A DNA stretch of 64,000 bases from Paenibacillus antri. Its GTDB lineage: Bacteria > Bacillota > Bacilli > Paenibacillales > YIM-B00363. Of the stretch, positions 16,385 through 25,197 are shown piece by piece (position 1 is the first letter of the stretch; every line of letters starts with the position of its first letter). The notes beneath the pieces are model-generated. The model worked only from the letters and a program-made list of their open reading frames with translations, made no database searches and was not told the DNA's origin. Both the position numbers and the translations under genes were made by a program. The stretch is taken from positions 1-64,000 of the forward strand of contig NZ_VCIW01000026.1 of assembly GCF_005765165.1 (NCBI RefSeq). Reading direction: 5' to 3'.

Positions 16385-16460
16385 GAACCGTAAAGAAAAT
16401 GTGCTGTCGAGCGGTGAACGGGTAATTTTCTTTACCGTTGCTGACGCATAGATGGAAAGA
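16385..16460. repeat. Dispersed repeat family A, copy 1
   Basis: GAACCGTAAAGAAAATGTGC plus TGTCG is identical to the start of copy A2 at 30.4 kb and differs by one base from A3 at 30.6 kb; the rest (AACGG..TAA..., GATG...GAAG) is recognisably related. This copy has a near-perfect hairpin, GGTAAAGAAAAT-like arms (GTAAAGAAAAT and ATTTTCTTTAC). Confidence 0.75.
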
Positions 16461-16506
16461 AGCCGACTCCGGCAGCTTCGCGCTTCCGGAATCGGCTCCA
16501 TTTTTG
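16455..16506. terminator. Intrinsic terminator of the beta-helix gene
   Basis: Arms AGCCGACTCCGG (16461-16472) and CCGGAATCGGCT (16485-16496), one G-U, with TTCTTTCC on the minus strand and CCATTTTT on the plus strand. Confidence 0.8.
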
Positions 16507-16527
16507 CTAGGTCGTTCGGTCGTAAGG

Positions 16528-19500
16528 TCAGCGGTCAGGTTTCCCGGGCTTTTCCGGCTTGCCGGGCTTATCCGGCTTCTCTGGCTTATCCGGCTTGCCC
16601 TTCCCTTTCTCGACGATGACCGCCGCCTCCGCCGTCGCCCCGCGGTACGAGACGAACAGTCGGGTTTCGCCGCGGGATACGCCCGTCAAGACGCCCGCAG
16701 CGTCCACCGCGGCGACGTCCGGATGCTCCGTCGCGAAGACGACGCCGTCCGCCGCCGTCGCCGGTTCGACCGTTCCGTCCGAATAGACGACCTCGACGGC
16801 CGCCGGCTTCGACTCGCCTTCGGCGAGCTCGTATCGCTCCGCATCGGTGCGAATCGACGCGATCGTTCGGGTAGGCTTCAACACGATGGCGTTATTCGCC
16901 CCGGCGTAATGGTATACGTTCAAATATCCCGTCGACCCGATCGGGTTGGCGGCGTCAGTATCCAGGAAATTAAACACCGTATCGCCGTCCACCCGGAACA
17001 AGTAGCGAACGCCCGAGTCGGTCGCGACCGCCCCGATTTCGATGTCATGCTCCGCGCCGGCGAAAACATGCTCGTTCGGGATGATCGAAATCATCGTCTG
17101 TCCCGGCTTCCAGCTTTGCAGCTCGATCTGCTGCTCCTTAATGACGATGAGGTACCCCTTGTTCCCGTTCACCCATGTCGGATCGCCGACGCGGTCGGAC
17201 CTCACCGCGAACCCGTACCAACCGCCGTCGAACGCATCGAAGTCGGCTTTGAATCGGAGCAGCTCGCTGCCGAACGCCGCTCCGCCATAGCCGTAGACGC
17301 CGTTGCCGGTCATCGTCACGGTCCCGTCCGCGGCGTACACCGCATCCGACACCGTCCAATGCTCCCCGTCGTTCAGCGCATCGTCCAAGCGCACCCACGG
17401 GTAGGACGGTTCGACGACCGTGACGACCGCTTCCGCGCGAATATCCGCGTTTTCCTTCGAGACGACCGTAACGGTCGCCGTTCCGGCCCCATGCGCCTTC
17501 AACGTGCCGTCGTCCGCGACGGAGACGACGCCCGGGTCGCTGCTGCTCCACCCCACGCGCTTCGTCGTCGCGTCATGCGGCGCGACGGTCGCCGTCAGCT
17601 TGGCGCTCTCGCCCTCCTCCATCGTCACCGCGGACCGATCGAGCTCGATCCCCGTCACCGAAACGCGCACGATCGAGAACGCGATATCGTCGAACTGCAA
17701 GTCGGGGAAGCCTTCCACGTAAAACCCGACCTTCCCTGCAGCGCTGTGCGCAGGATGCTCGCCTTCGAGACGCAGCTCCCCGTTCACGTACAGACGAATG
17801 TTCGACCCGTTCCCGACGAGCTTGACCTCGTACGTCGTCCCCGGCGCGAGGTCGTCGCCGGCGAGCGCGGCCTCCGCCAACGTTCGCCACTCCGCGTCGG
17901 CGATCGACCACGACGAGCCCTCCGCCGTATTTTTATAGATCACGTACCCGCTGCCGTTCGCGCCGTCCCGCTCGTACATGACGAGCCGAGCGCCGTCCGG
18001 AATCGAATCGGGCGTCTTCAGCCGATACGTCAGCACGTAGTCGGACAGCTCGATCGGCGATTTAGCGTTCGCGCCGTTCGCGATCCGGTACCATCGATTG
18101 CCGTCCCCGTCCGCGACGATATCATGGTTGGCGTCGACGAGCCAGCCGCCTCCGCCGTTTTCGAAATCGGTAACGTGCAGAACGTCTGACACGACCACCG
18201 TCGCCGTCGCGAAGACGTCCGGATTCGCCGCCGACCGCGCGGTGACGACCGCCTCGCCCCGGCCGACGGCCGTCACGAAGCCGTCCTCGTCCACGCTAGC
18301 TACATCGGCGTCGCTCGTCGTCCATGTCACGGCGCGGTTCGAAGCGTTCTCGGGGAGTACGCTCGCCCGCAGCAGCGTCTGGCCGCCTTCCGGCAAGCGG
18401 ACGACGTCGGGCTCGACGACGACCGCCTCTACGTTCTGCGTCGGCAACGAAATGCGAATGTCGTCGAACTGCAAATGCGTAAAGCCTTCGACGTAGAAGC
18501 CTACTTTTCCGGATTGACTATGACTCGGGTGTTCGCCCTGCAGCCGAAGCCGCCCGTCCACGAACACGCTGACGTCCGCGCCGCGTACGATCATCTTGAC
18601 GTCGTGGACCGAGCCGGGCAGCAAATCCTTCTCGGACGAAGATACCGCCTTCAACGTGCGCCACTGCGAATCGAAGAGCGTCCAGACGGAGCCGTCCGCC
18701 GTGTCCTTATACTGCACGTAGCCGCTGCCGTTTGCCCCGTTTCGTTCATACATCAGGAAGGAAGCGCCCGGCTCGAACGTCTCCGGCGTCCTCAGCTTGT
18801 ATTCGAGCGCGTAATTCGAGAACAGCTTGGAGGTTTGCGAGTTCGCCCCGTCTACGATCCGGTACCAATGATTTCCTGTCTCGTCCTCCTCGATGCTATG
18901 GTTCGCGTCGACGAGCCAGCCGCCCCCTCCGGATTCGAAGTCCGTGAAAGATAACACCCCGTCGCCTTCGATCACGGTCACGACGGCGGTATCCGCGATC
19001 GACGGATCCTCGGCCGACGCCGCCGTCAGTACGGTTACGCCCGGCGATACGCCCGTCACGTTCCCGTCCGCGTCCACCTCGGCCACGGTAGGATCGTCCA
19101 CCGTATACCGAACGGAGCGGTTCGTCGCGTTCCACGGCACGACTTCGGCCCCCGCGGCCGCCGTCTTCCCTACCTCGACGACGAGCTCCTCGCCGAGATA
19201 TACGCCGGCGACGCCGATCGCGTCCGGGGCATGAGGGATACCGACCTTGCCCTGCGTTCCGATCTGCTCGAACGGAATTTCCCGGAAGCCCGGCACCCGC
19301 TCGAACACCTCCGCTCCCTCGACGAGCCGGAAGTCGCCCGCCGCCGCGTCGACGAAGCCCGGGTCGGCGCTTGCGACCCAATTGTTTTCGTACTGCAGAA
19401 GATTATGGATGTCCCTTGCGCCGTGCTCGTTCGTCTGCGCGGATCGAGCCAGCGTCGGATTGTATATGACGTTGTTCGCGAATCGATTCGTCGTCGGGAA

Positions 19501-21411
19501 GTACCGATCCTCCTCGAAGAACGTAGCGAGCTCGGGATATTTCTCGAGGTACGGCGTGCCGACGAAGTCGTTATATTGCTCGAACAGCGCCTGCCATGCC
19601 GGCATATAATCCCGATCGACGCGGTTGCCCGGCTCCCGGCTCATGAACATCTCGTAGTTGTCGTAAGGCACATACGTGTCGATGAACATATTGTTCGTTG
19701 CGGTAATATAAGAACCGGTACCGCTCTTGATCGCGTCGTTGCCCATGCGGTAGAAGATGTTTTCCTCGATCCGCATCCCCATCGTCATATTGTCGGGGTA
19801 CACACCCTCGACGCCGTGTTTATCCTCGCCGATATGGTGGAAGTAGTTGCGATACACCACGTTGCCGCGCTCGTGCGGCACCATACCGGCGTTCATATAG
19901 ATCGCGCCCAGGTCCTGGAAGTCTTTGCAGATGTCGTAGATTTCGTTATATTCGATCACATGATCGTTGCCGTACACGATAATGCCCGGATGCGGCGCGT
20001 CGTGAATTTCGTTGCCGGACGCCCGATGGCCCACTCCGAAAAACAACACGCCTGGGTTGTACGCCTTATGGTAATACGCGAAATCGTGAATATGCGAGTT
20101 TTCCACCCGATTGTTTCCGGGCTCGAGCGTCGTTCGGTCGCCGCCGTTCAGCGTGACCGCCGTGCCGCCGATGTGGTGCAGATGCGTCGACACGACCGCA
20201 TGCTCGCGTCCGAACAGATCGCCTTCCACGCCGTCGTACACATATCTTCCCGGCGAATTGATCAGCACGCCCCCGTTCGTGAAATTGCTGATGTCGCTAT
20301 TCGCGATCACGACGTTCTCGCCGCCGAGGATGACCGCGGCCGTGTCCCGACCGTACTCGAGCGCCAGCGCTTCGAACCGGATGTACGAGGCGTTCACGGT
20401 ACGAATCATCGGCTTCTTCAGCATCGTCACGACGACCTCGCCATGGCCGCTCGCGAACGCCGCGTTCGGAAGGAAATACAGGATGCCTGCGTTCCGATCG
20501 ATGTAATATTCGCCCGGCGCGTCGATTTCCTCGAGCAAGTTTTGCGCGAAGTGGAAGTCCGGATACCAGTTCTTGAGCAGCCCGGACATTTCTCCGTACT
20601 GCAGCGTGATCGTCTTGTTCGCGGTATCGATCGACGCGACCTTGTTGTACGACCATTCCCAGCTATATCCGAAAATGCCGTCCAGCCAAATATCCTCGGC
20701 TTCCGTCCAATATTTCGGGCGGTCGTACGCATACCGGAACGTCCCGCCGCGCTCTTGCAGATCCGGATCGTTCACCGTCGGCCCCGGATCCAAGATGTCC
20801 CCCATCTGCACCGTGGCGTCGTTCGGCCAGCGCGCAAGCGTCATCCCCTGCCCGCCGACGTACAGCTCCATCGGAGGAACGAGACTGACGTCGTTCGCCT
20901 TCCAATATCCGTGCCGGCTCATCTCGCCGTAATCCTCGATCCCGAGCGACCGAAGGTCGACCTGCAGCACGCGGCCCCTCGCCCCTTCGTCGACGATGCG
21001 GCGCAGTACTTCGGAATCGTCGACCGGCACGAAGCTGTCGCGGCTCAGCGCCGCCCCGCCCGACAACCGGACGGTCTCTCCCGGGTAGGAGCGATAGACG
21101 ATCGGCGCCTCCGCGGTTCCGGAATCTTCCGCCGTCAGTTCGAACGTATCGAGCCGTTCGTACGTCCCTTCCCTTAATAACACCGTGACGCCGCCCGCAG
21201 GCAGCCCGCCGTCGCTCTTGAGCGCGCGGATCGCGTCCCTCGCGCCCTCGAGCGTCCGAAGCGGATCGTTTTCCGCGCCCGAGTTGGAATCGCTTCCATC
21301 CGGGGACACGTAAATCGTCGCCCCGCCCTCTTCCGCCTGCGCGCTCGCCGGCGGCCACATCGCGGCGAGCATGCAGACGACAAGTCCTGCCAATAAACTT
21401 CTTCTGAACAT
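16528..21411 (-). CDS. Large secreted beta-helix protein with Big-2 and duplicated glycan-binding-like domains
   Basis: A 1,627-residue exported protein. Order: signal peptide (1-24, ending ASAQA); TIYVSPDGSDSNSG start of a right-handed parallel beta-helix (about 30-710) containing ARWPN and repeated N-x-I/V-x-x-N turns, resembling polysaccharide-active families such as GH141/PL-type helices (inference); Big-2 domain (about 745-815); a sandwich domain beginning TDFESGGGGWLVDANH (about 820-980); Big-2; a second copy beginning TDFENGGGGWLVDANH (about 1080-1230); Big-2; another sandwich domain (1320-1480); a Big-like domain; and a KPDKPEKP tail that may contact the wall. I chose ATG 21411, spaced correctly from AGAGG; a GTG three codons earlier abuts that site. 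Likely a glycan-degrading enzyme feeding the ABC transporter. Confidence 0.85.
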   Translation of the reverse strand: MFRRSLLAGLVVCMLAAMWPPASAQAEEGGATIYVSPDGSDSNSGAENDPLRTLEGARDAIRALKSDGGLPAGGVTVLLREGTYERLDTFELTAEDSGTAEAPIVYRSYPGETVRLSGGAALSRDSFVPVDDSEVLRRIVDEGARGRVLQVDLRSLGIEDYGEMSRHGYWKANDVSLVPPMELYVGGQGMTLARWPNDATVQMGDILDPGPTVNDPDLQERGGTFRYAYDRPKYWTEAEDIWLDGIFGYSWEWSYNKVASIDTANKTITLQYGEMSGLLKNWYPDFHFAQNLLEEIDAPGEYYIDRNAGILYFLPNAAFASGHGEVVVTMLKKPMIRTVNASYIRFEALALEYGRDTAAVILGGENVVIANSDISNFTNGGVLINSPGRYVYDGVEGDLFGREHAVVSTHLHHIGGTAVTLNGGDRTTLEPGNNRVENSHIHDFAYYHKAYNPGVLFFGVGHRASGNEIHDAPHPGIIVYGNDHVIEYNEIYDICKDFQDLGAIYMNAGMVPHERGNVVYRNYFHHIGEDKHGVEGVYPDNMTMGMRIEENIFYRMGNDAIKSGTGSYITATNNMFIDTYVPYDNYEMFMSREPGNRVDRDYMPAWQALFEQYNDFVGTPYLEKYPELATFFEEDRYFPTTNRFANNVIYNPTLARSAQTNEHGARDIHNLLQYENNWVASADPGFVDAAAGDFRLVEGAEVFERVPGFREIPFEQIGTQGKVGIPHAPDAIGVAGVYLGEELVVEVGKTAAAGAEVVPWNATNRSVRYTVDDPTVAEVDADGNVTGVSPGVTVLTAASAEDPSIADTAVVTVIEGDGVLSFTDFESGGGGWLVDANHSIEEDETGNHWYRIVDGANSQTSKLFSNYALEYKLRTPETFEPGASFLMYERNGANGSGYVQYKDTADGSVWTLFDSQWRTLKAVSSSEKDLLPGSVHDVKMIVRGADVSVFVDGRLRLQGEHPSHSQSGKVGFYVEGFTHLQFDDIRISLPTQNVEAVVVEPDVVRLPEGGQTLLRASVLPENASNRAVTWTTSDADVASVDEDGFVTAVGRGEAVVTARSAANPDVFATATVVVSDVLHVTDFENGGGGWLVDANHDIVADGDGNRWYRIANGANAKSPIELSDYVLTYRLKTPDSIPDGARLVMYERDGANGSGYVIYKNTAEGSSWSIADAEWRTLAEAALAGDDLAPGTTYEVKLVGNGSNIRLYVNGELRLEGEHPAHSAAGKVGFYVEGFPDLQFDDIAFSIVRVSVTGIELDRSAVTMEEGESAKLTATVAPHDATTKRVGWSSSDPGVVSVADDGTLKAHGAGTATVTVVSKENADIRAEAVVTVVEPSYPWVRLDDALNDGEHWTVSDAVYAADGTVTMTGNGVYGYGGAAFGSELLRFKADFDAFDGGWYGFAVRSDRVGDPTWVNGNKGYLIVIKEQQIELQSWKPGQTMISIIPNEHVFAGAEHDIEIGAVATDSGVRYLFRVDGDTVFNFLDTDAANPIGSTGYLNVYHYAGANNAIVLKPTRTIASIRTDAERYELAEGESKPAAVEVVYSDGTVEPATAADGVVFATEHPDVAAVDAAGVLTGVSRGETRLFVSYRGATAEAAVIVEKGKGKPDKPEKPDKPGKPEKPGKPDR

Positions 21412-21438
21412 CAACTTCACCCTCTCGATCCGTAGCGT

Positions 21439-21452
21439 CGGTCGTTCGACCG
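21439..21452. promoter_or_regulatory. Inverted repeat upstream of the beta-helix gene
   Basis: CGGTCG-TT-CGACCG, 28 bp before the ATG, in the short gap after the regulator's terminator. It may be a regulatory site or a leader hairpin; no clear -35/-10 is visible. Confidence 0.35.
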
Positions 21453-21488
21453 CAGCTTCATTGTGGTCTACGGAACTTCCCGAGGGAA

Positions 21489-21516
21489 TGAAAAAAACGG
21501 CAGATTATGCCGTTTC
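21489..21516 (-). terminator. Intrinsic terminator of the AraC regulator gene
   Basis: On the minus strand, AAACGGCATAATCTGCCGTTT followed by TTTTC. It separates the regulator from the beta-helix gene, which therefore needs its own promoter. Confidence 0.88.
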
Positions 21517-21571
21517 GGATGTTGGTTTTTGCAGATCGTATTGAAAAGGCGACCGGACCGCCGTCCAAGGC

Positions 21572-23920
21572 TCACTTGCCGAGCGCGGCGTTGACTCGGA
21601 AATCTTTAGGCGTCGTCCCGTATTTCTTCTTGAACAGCGTAATGAAATAGCTGGCGTTGCTGAAGCCCAAATAATCGGCGATCTCCTTCACGGTGTAGTC
21701 GCTGTTCGAGAGCAGCTCGCGCGCCTTCTCCAAGCGATATCCGGTCAAGTAGTCGCCGACCGACATATTCTCGTATTGCCTGAAGACGCGTCCGACGTAC
21801 GCCGGAGACATCTTCAGCGACGTCGCGATCGACTGAAGACTTAGCGTAATGTCGGTAAGGTTTTTCTCGATAATTTCCTTGACCGCATCCACGATCAATT
21901 GACCGCGCTCTTCCTTCGGCGAATCGGCGTCCGTCTTGCACAGCGACGTCAAGAACGTCTCGAGCTCCTCCCGCATGGCGGCGAGGGAATCGGCTTGCAG
22001 CACCTTGCGATTGAGCTTCTGCGATTCGGCCGCGTTCGCATGCGCCGCGAAGGCGGGCTCGCGCAGCACCGGCTTGACCGCCAACACGAGCTGTTGCGCA
22101 GCGAACGTCATATAATCGTAATGCAAGCCGGCGATCCATTCGAACGCGCGCCGCAAGGCGTCCCGGACGCCCGCTTCGTCCTTCGACCTTAAGCCCTCGA
22201 CGAGCGACTTCTCGAGCGCTCTCGGCAGCGTCGCGTCGTCGCGGCTGCGGTTCCCCAAGGCGAGCTCCGGCGTAATGAGGGCGCCGGGCCCGAAAGCCAA
22301 TCGGTACATCAACTGGTGCACCGTCGCATCGTACGCTTCGGTCAAAGCCGTTCTCCGGGCGATCCCCTCGCCGACGGCGGCCGAGAACGTCCGGCGGTAA
22401 TATTGGCGGAACGTCTCTTGCGCGTCCCTCACATGCTTCGAGACGACGTCCACGTCGACGGCATCGGCAGTCGAACGGAGGAGCGCGACGATAAATTCGT
22501 TGTTCATATCGATCACGCGGGCCGCGTACGAACGGGACAACAGCTCCTCCAAAATGTTGCAGACCGCGAACCGAAACAGCTTCTCTCGGAAGCCGTCGGA
22601 CGCCTCCAGCGCCGAGGGCGACTGGTCCATCGTCAAGACGACCAATCGCCAGACGCCGTCGTCCCCGCCTTCGAACAGGCTCGGATTCGTCTCCGCGCAA
22701 AGCCGGAACTCCTCTTCGGACCGCGCCGCGCTGTCCGCGATCCAGCTTCGCAGGTAGTAATCTTCTACGATCCGTTTCGTTTTGACGTCTTCCCGGTCGA
22801 CCTGCTCCAGCCGATCCAGCGTATGCCGATACGCGTCGGTGAGGAAGGCCATCTCGTCGCGCTCGTCATGAGGCGCCTTGGCGGACGGCTTCCCGTCCTC
22901 GTTCCGAAACAGCTCGAGCAGCTTACGAATCGGCCGGTACAGCCGGTTCGCGACGAACAGCGACAGGGCGAAGCTTACGACCAGGAAAGCGGACGTGACT
23001 AACATCGTAAGATCTCTCAGCTTCTGCACGCGGCTCATCACTTCGTCGTACGGCAAGAAGTTCATGACCCGCCACTCGCCGACCCCGACGCTCATTTGGG
23101 AGATGACGTAGGAACGGTCGCCGATGCGCTGCACGGAGAAATCTTCCGCCGCCTCCATGCCGCCCTCCCGAACGGTTCGGCTGACGTACGATTCGATGTC
23201 CCGATCCGAACGGGACGGCTCCTCGCCGGAATGCAGAATCGTTCCGTTCCGATCCACGAGAATCATGTTGCTCGCTTCCGACAACGTATTGACGTTGGAC
23301 ACGTTTTCGAAAATCCATTGCGGCCTGACGTTCACGACGACGGCGCTCGGCACCGCGCCGTCGGCCGGACGATTCCCGACCAGGATGAAGGAGAAGACGT
23401 CGACGCCCGTCCCCTCCTCGTCGATGCGAACCGGCACGAGCCTGCCGATCTCCTCCGGACGAATCGACTCGAGACGCTTCCGCAAGCTCTCCTGAAGCTC
23501 GGGCATATGCGTTCTCGTCCATAACCCGGAGCCGCCGAAATACATGTGGAGACTACCGCCGCCCGCCACGACGATCGAATCGACGAACGTCGTCGCCTCC
23601 GTCACCATATCCAGCTTGCGTAGCGTCTGAAATTTCATCACCGGCTCGGGCGCGTCCGCGTTCATCAGGTAGACGATGCCCGGATCCAGATTCACCATAA
23701 TGGCGACGTTCTGCACGAGCTCCTCGATATAGCTAAGATTGTGTTTGATTTGGGACAGCACCTTCCGGTCCGCTTCCCTCTGCGTCTGCAGGACGATCTC
23801 CTTCGAATATGCGTAAAACGAGATGGACGTAAACAGCAGCAGTCCCACCATCGATAGGTTGAAATAAAATAATATCCGCTGCAAATATTTCCGGTTCGTG
23901 ACGCCGCTCAGCATGTTCAT
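21572..23920 (-). CDS. Membrane-bound AraC-family transcriptional regulator
   Basis: A 782-residue protein: transmembrane helix 1 (about residues 11-35, ILFYFNLSMVGLLLFTSISF), a large extracytoplasmic Cache-like sensor (about 40-300), transmembrane helix 2 (about 303-327), a cytoplasmic linker, and a C-terminal double helix-turn-helix AraC domain (about 680-778; LSLQSIATSLKMSPAYVGRVF and YTVKEIADYLGFSNASYFITLFKKKYG). This one-component design is widespread in Paenibacillus beside glycan-utilisation genes. It is first in the locus and likely senses an external oligosaccharide to switch on the beta-helix and ABC genes (inference). ATG start follows GAGAGG by 9 bases; upstream frame lacks a ribosome site. 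Confidence 0.9.
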   Translation of the reverse strand: MNMLSGVTNRKYLQRILFYFNLSMVGLLLFTSISFYAYSKEIVLQTQREADRKVLSQIKHNLSYIEELVQNVAIMVNLDPGIVYLMNADAPEPVMKFQTLRKLDMVTEATTFVDSIVVAGGGSLHMYFGGSGLWTRTHMPELQESLRKRLESIRPEEIGRLVPVRIDEEGTGVDVFSFILVGNRPADGAVPSAVVVNVRPQWIFENVSNVNTLSEASNMILVDRNGTILHSGEEPSRSDRDIESYVSRTVREGGMEAAEDFSVQRIGDRSYVISQMSVGVGEWRVMNFLPYDEVMSRVQKLRDLTMLVTSAFLVVSFALSLFVANRLYRPIRKLLELFRNEDGKPSAKAPHDERDEMAFLTDAYRHTLDRLEQVDREDVKTKRIVEDYYLRSWIADSAARSEEEFRLCAETNPSLFEGGDDGVWRLVVLTMDQSPSALEASDGFREKLFRFAVCNILEELLSRSYAARVIDMNNEFIVALLRSTADAVDVDVVSKHVRDAQETFRQYYRRTFSAAVGEGIARRTALTEAYDATVHQLMYRLAFGPGALITPELALGNRSRDDATLPRALEKSLVEGLRSKDEAGVRDALRRAFEWIAGLHYDYMTFAAQQLVLAVKPVLREPAFAAHANAAESQKLNRKVLQADSLAAMREELETFLTSLCKTDADSPKEERGQLIVDAVKEIIEKNLTDITLSLQSIATSLKMSPAYVGRVFRQYENMSVGDYLTGYRLEKARELLSNSDYTVKEIADYLGFSNASYFITLFKKKYGTTPKDFRVNAALGK

Positions 23921-24110
23921 TTTCCCGAACCTCTCTCGTTCCGTTACTCGGACAAGCCGGTACGCGCGCTGCGATTCTGTCAGAGTGTACCCGCCTCCCC
24001 GCCGGATCGTCAAGGCGAAGGCGGAAATTTATAATTTTGTACGTTTATTGATATTAAGAAAACCTCGCCTGGCGACGAGTCCTTAGAGTTCGAGCGTATG
24101 CATCATGTGC
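23921..24110. other. Regulatory gap upstream of the AraC gene
   Basis: No gene. The stretch near 24025-24070 is AT-rich and probably holds the minus-strand promoter of the AraC regulator, but no pair of promoter boxes is convincing. Confidence 0.3.
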
Positions 24111-24267
24111 GTGCAGGGAGGGCGTGGGTCATACGCTCCGGTATGCCCCACGCCTTTTCCGCCTTAGCGCAACGCATCGCTAATCCTGTACTTGCAGCCA
24201 TGCACTCCCTTGTAATTCTCCGATATATTCGCTCCTCCGCATGCTTCGCGCGAAAATCGCGGAGGCA
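24111..24267. repeat. Dispersed repeat family B, copy 1 (hairpin element)
   Basis: Contains GGCGTGGGTCATACG paired with GGTATGCCCCACGCC around GCTCC, then CCTTAGCGCAACGCATCGC, and near the end GCTTCGCGCGAAAATCGCGG. An outer pairing GTGCAGGGAG/CTCCCTTG-like is also possible. A shorter relative lies at 30298-30392. It looks like a non-autonomous hairpin element or a structured RNA; no open frame is credible. Confidence 0.65.
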
Positions 24268-24269
24268 CC

Positions 24270-24306
24270 TTAAAAAAATAGAGACGCCGGACAAGCCGAC
24301 GCCTCA
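24270..24306 (-). terminator. Intrinsic terminator of the MarR-MFS-pirin operon
   Basis: On the minus strand, GAGGCGTCGG pairs with CCGGCGTCTC (two G-U pairs), then TATTTTTTT. Confidence 0.88.
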
Positions 24307-24317
24307 TTCCTAATCGC

Positions 24318-25184
24318 TTATGCTTTCCTCGGCTTGCCGAACTTGCCCTCGTAGAAATCCTGGATCGCGAGCTTGATGTCGCCGACCGTCGTCATGACGA
24401 ACGGCCCTTGCTGCACGACGGGCTCGCCGATCGGCCGGCCCGCGGCGAGCACCGCCCGAAGCGGCGCGTCGGCGCGAAGGACGAACTCGCTGTCTTCGGC
24501 GTCCGCATCGTCCGACGCGCCGAGCCACAGCACCTGATTCGCGGCGCCCTGCGTCTCCTCGACGCCGAAGCGCCCGCTCCCTTCCAGAACGTAAAGAAAT
24601 CCGTTATAGTCCGCGGGCAGACGCTGCGTCAGCGTCGCCCCCGGCTCCATCGCGATGTCGAGGAACGTCACGGGCACGACGTTCTTCGTCTCGGCCGCGA
24701 CGTCCCCGGACGCGCCGGAGAACACGCGGACCGTCGCCCCGTCTTCCCGCCGCACCGGCATGTTCGCCGCCTTCAAGTCTTGGTAGCGCGGCGCGGTCAT
24801 TTTCTCCGACTTCGGCAAGTTGAGCCACAGCTGCAAGCTGTGCACCGTCTCGCCCGGCAGCGGATCCTCGGAATGAATGATGCCGCGTCCCGCGGTCATC
24901 CACTGTACGTCCCCGGGCTCCAGGATGCCGTAACCGCCGTAGCTGTCCTCGTGCTTCAACCGGCCTTCGATGACGTACGTAACCGTCTCGAACCCGCGAT
25001 GCGGATGGAAGTCGAACGTTCCCGCCTGGAACCAGTCCTCCATCATGAGCAGGAACGGGTCGAACTCTCTCCACCGCCCCGGCTCCAACACGGCGGCCGC
25101 CTTCACGTGCGAGCCGCCGCGCGGCTCGGGCGCGGCGTCCCATACCGAGCGAATGCCGCGTCTTCCGATGCTTCGTCCTTCCAT
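24318..25184 (-). CDS. Pirin family protein
   Basis: A 288-residue bicupin with the pirin metal site HPHRGFETVTYVIEG and the later H..E ligands (GRGIIHSED), and the C-terminal cupin ending FVMTTVGDIKLAIQDFYEGKFG. Bacterial pirins act as quercetinase-like dioxygenases or redox sensors. Start ATG at 25184 has AGGAGG 9 bases upstream; an in-frame ATG three codons earlier abuts that site. It follows the MFS gene by 13 bp in a MarR-led operon, suggesting a detoxification role. Confidence 0.9.
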   Translation of the reverse strand: MEGRSIGRRGIRSVWDAAPEPRGGSHVKAAAVLEPGRWREFDPFLLMMEDWFQAGTFDFHPHRGFETVTYVIEGRLKHEDSYGGYGILEPGDVQWMTAGRGIIHSEDPLPGETVHSLQLWLNLPKSEKMTAPRYQDLKAANMPVRREDGATVRVFSGASGDVAAETKNVVPVTFLDIAMEPGATLTQRLPADYNGFLYVLEGSGRFGVEETQGAANQVLWLGASDDADAEDSEFVLRADAPLRAVLAAGRPIGEPVVQQGPFVMTTVGDIKLAIQDFYEGKFGKPRKA

Positions 25185-25197
25185 CTCCCGCATCCTC

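Noticed and set aside
16438-21177. Long plus-strand open frames opposite the beta-helix gene
   Set aside because: Shadow frames caused by high third-position GC of the real minus-strand gene; they are Arg/His/Val-rich and lack ribosome sites.
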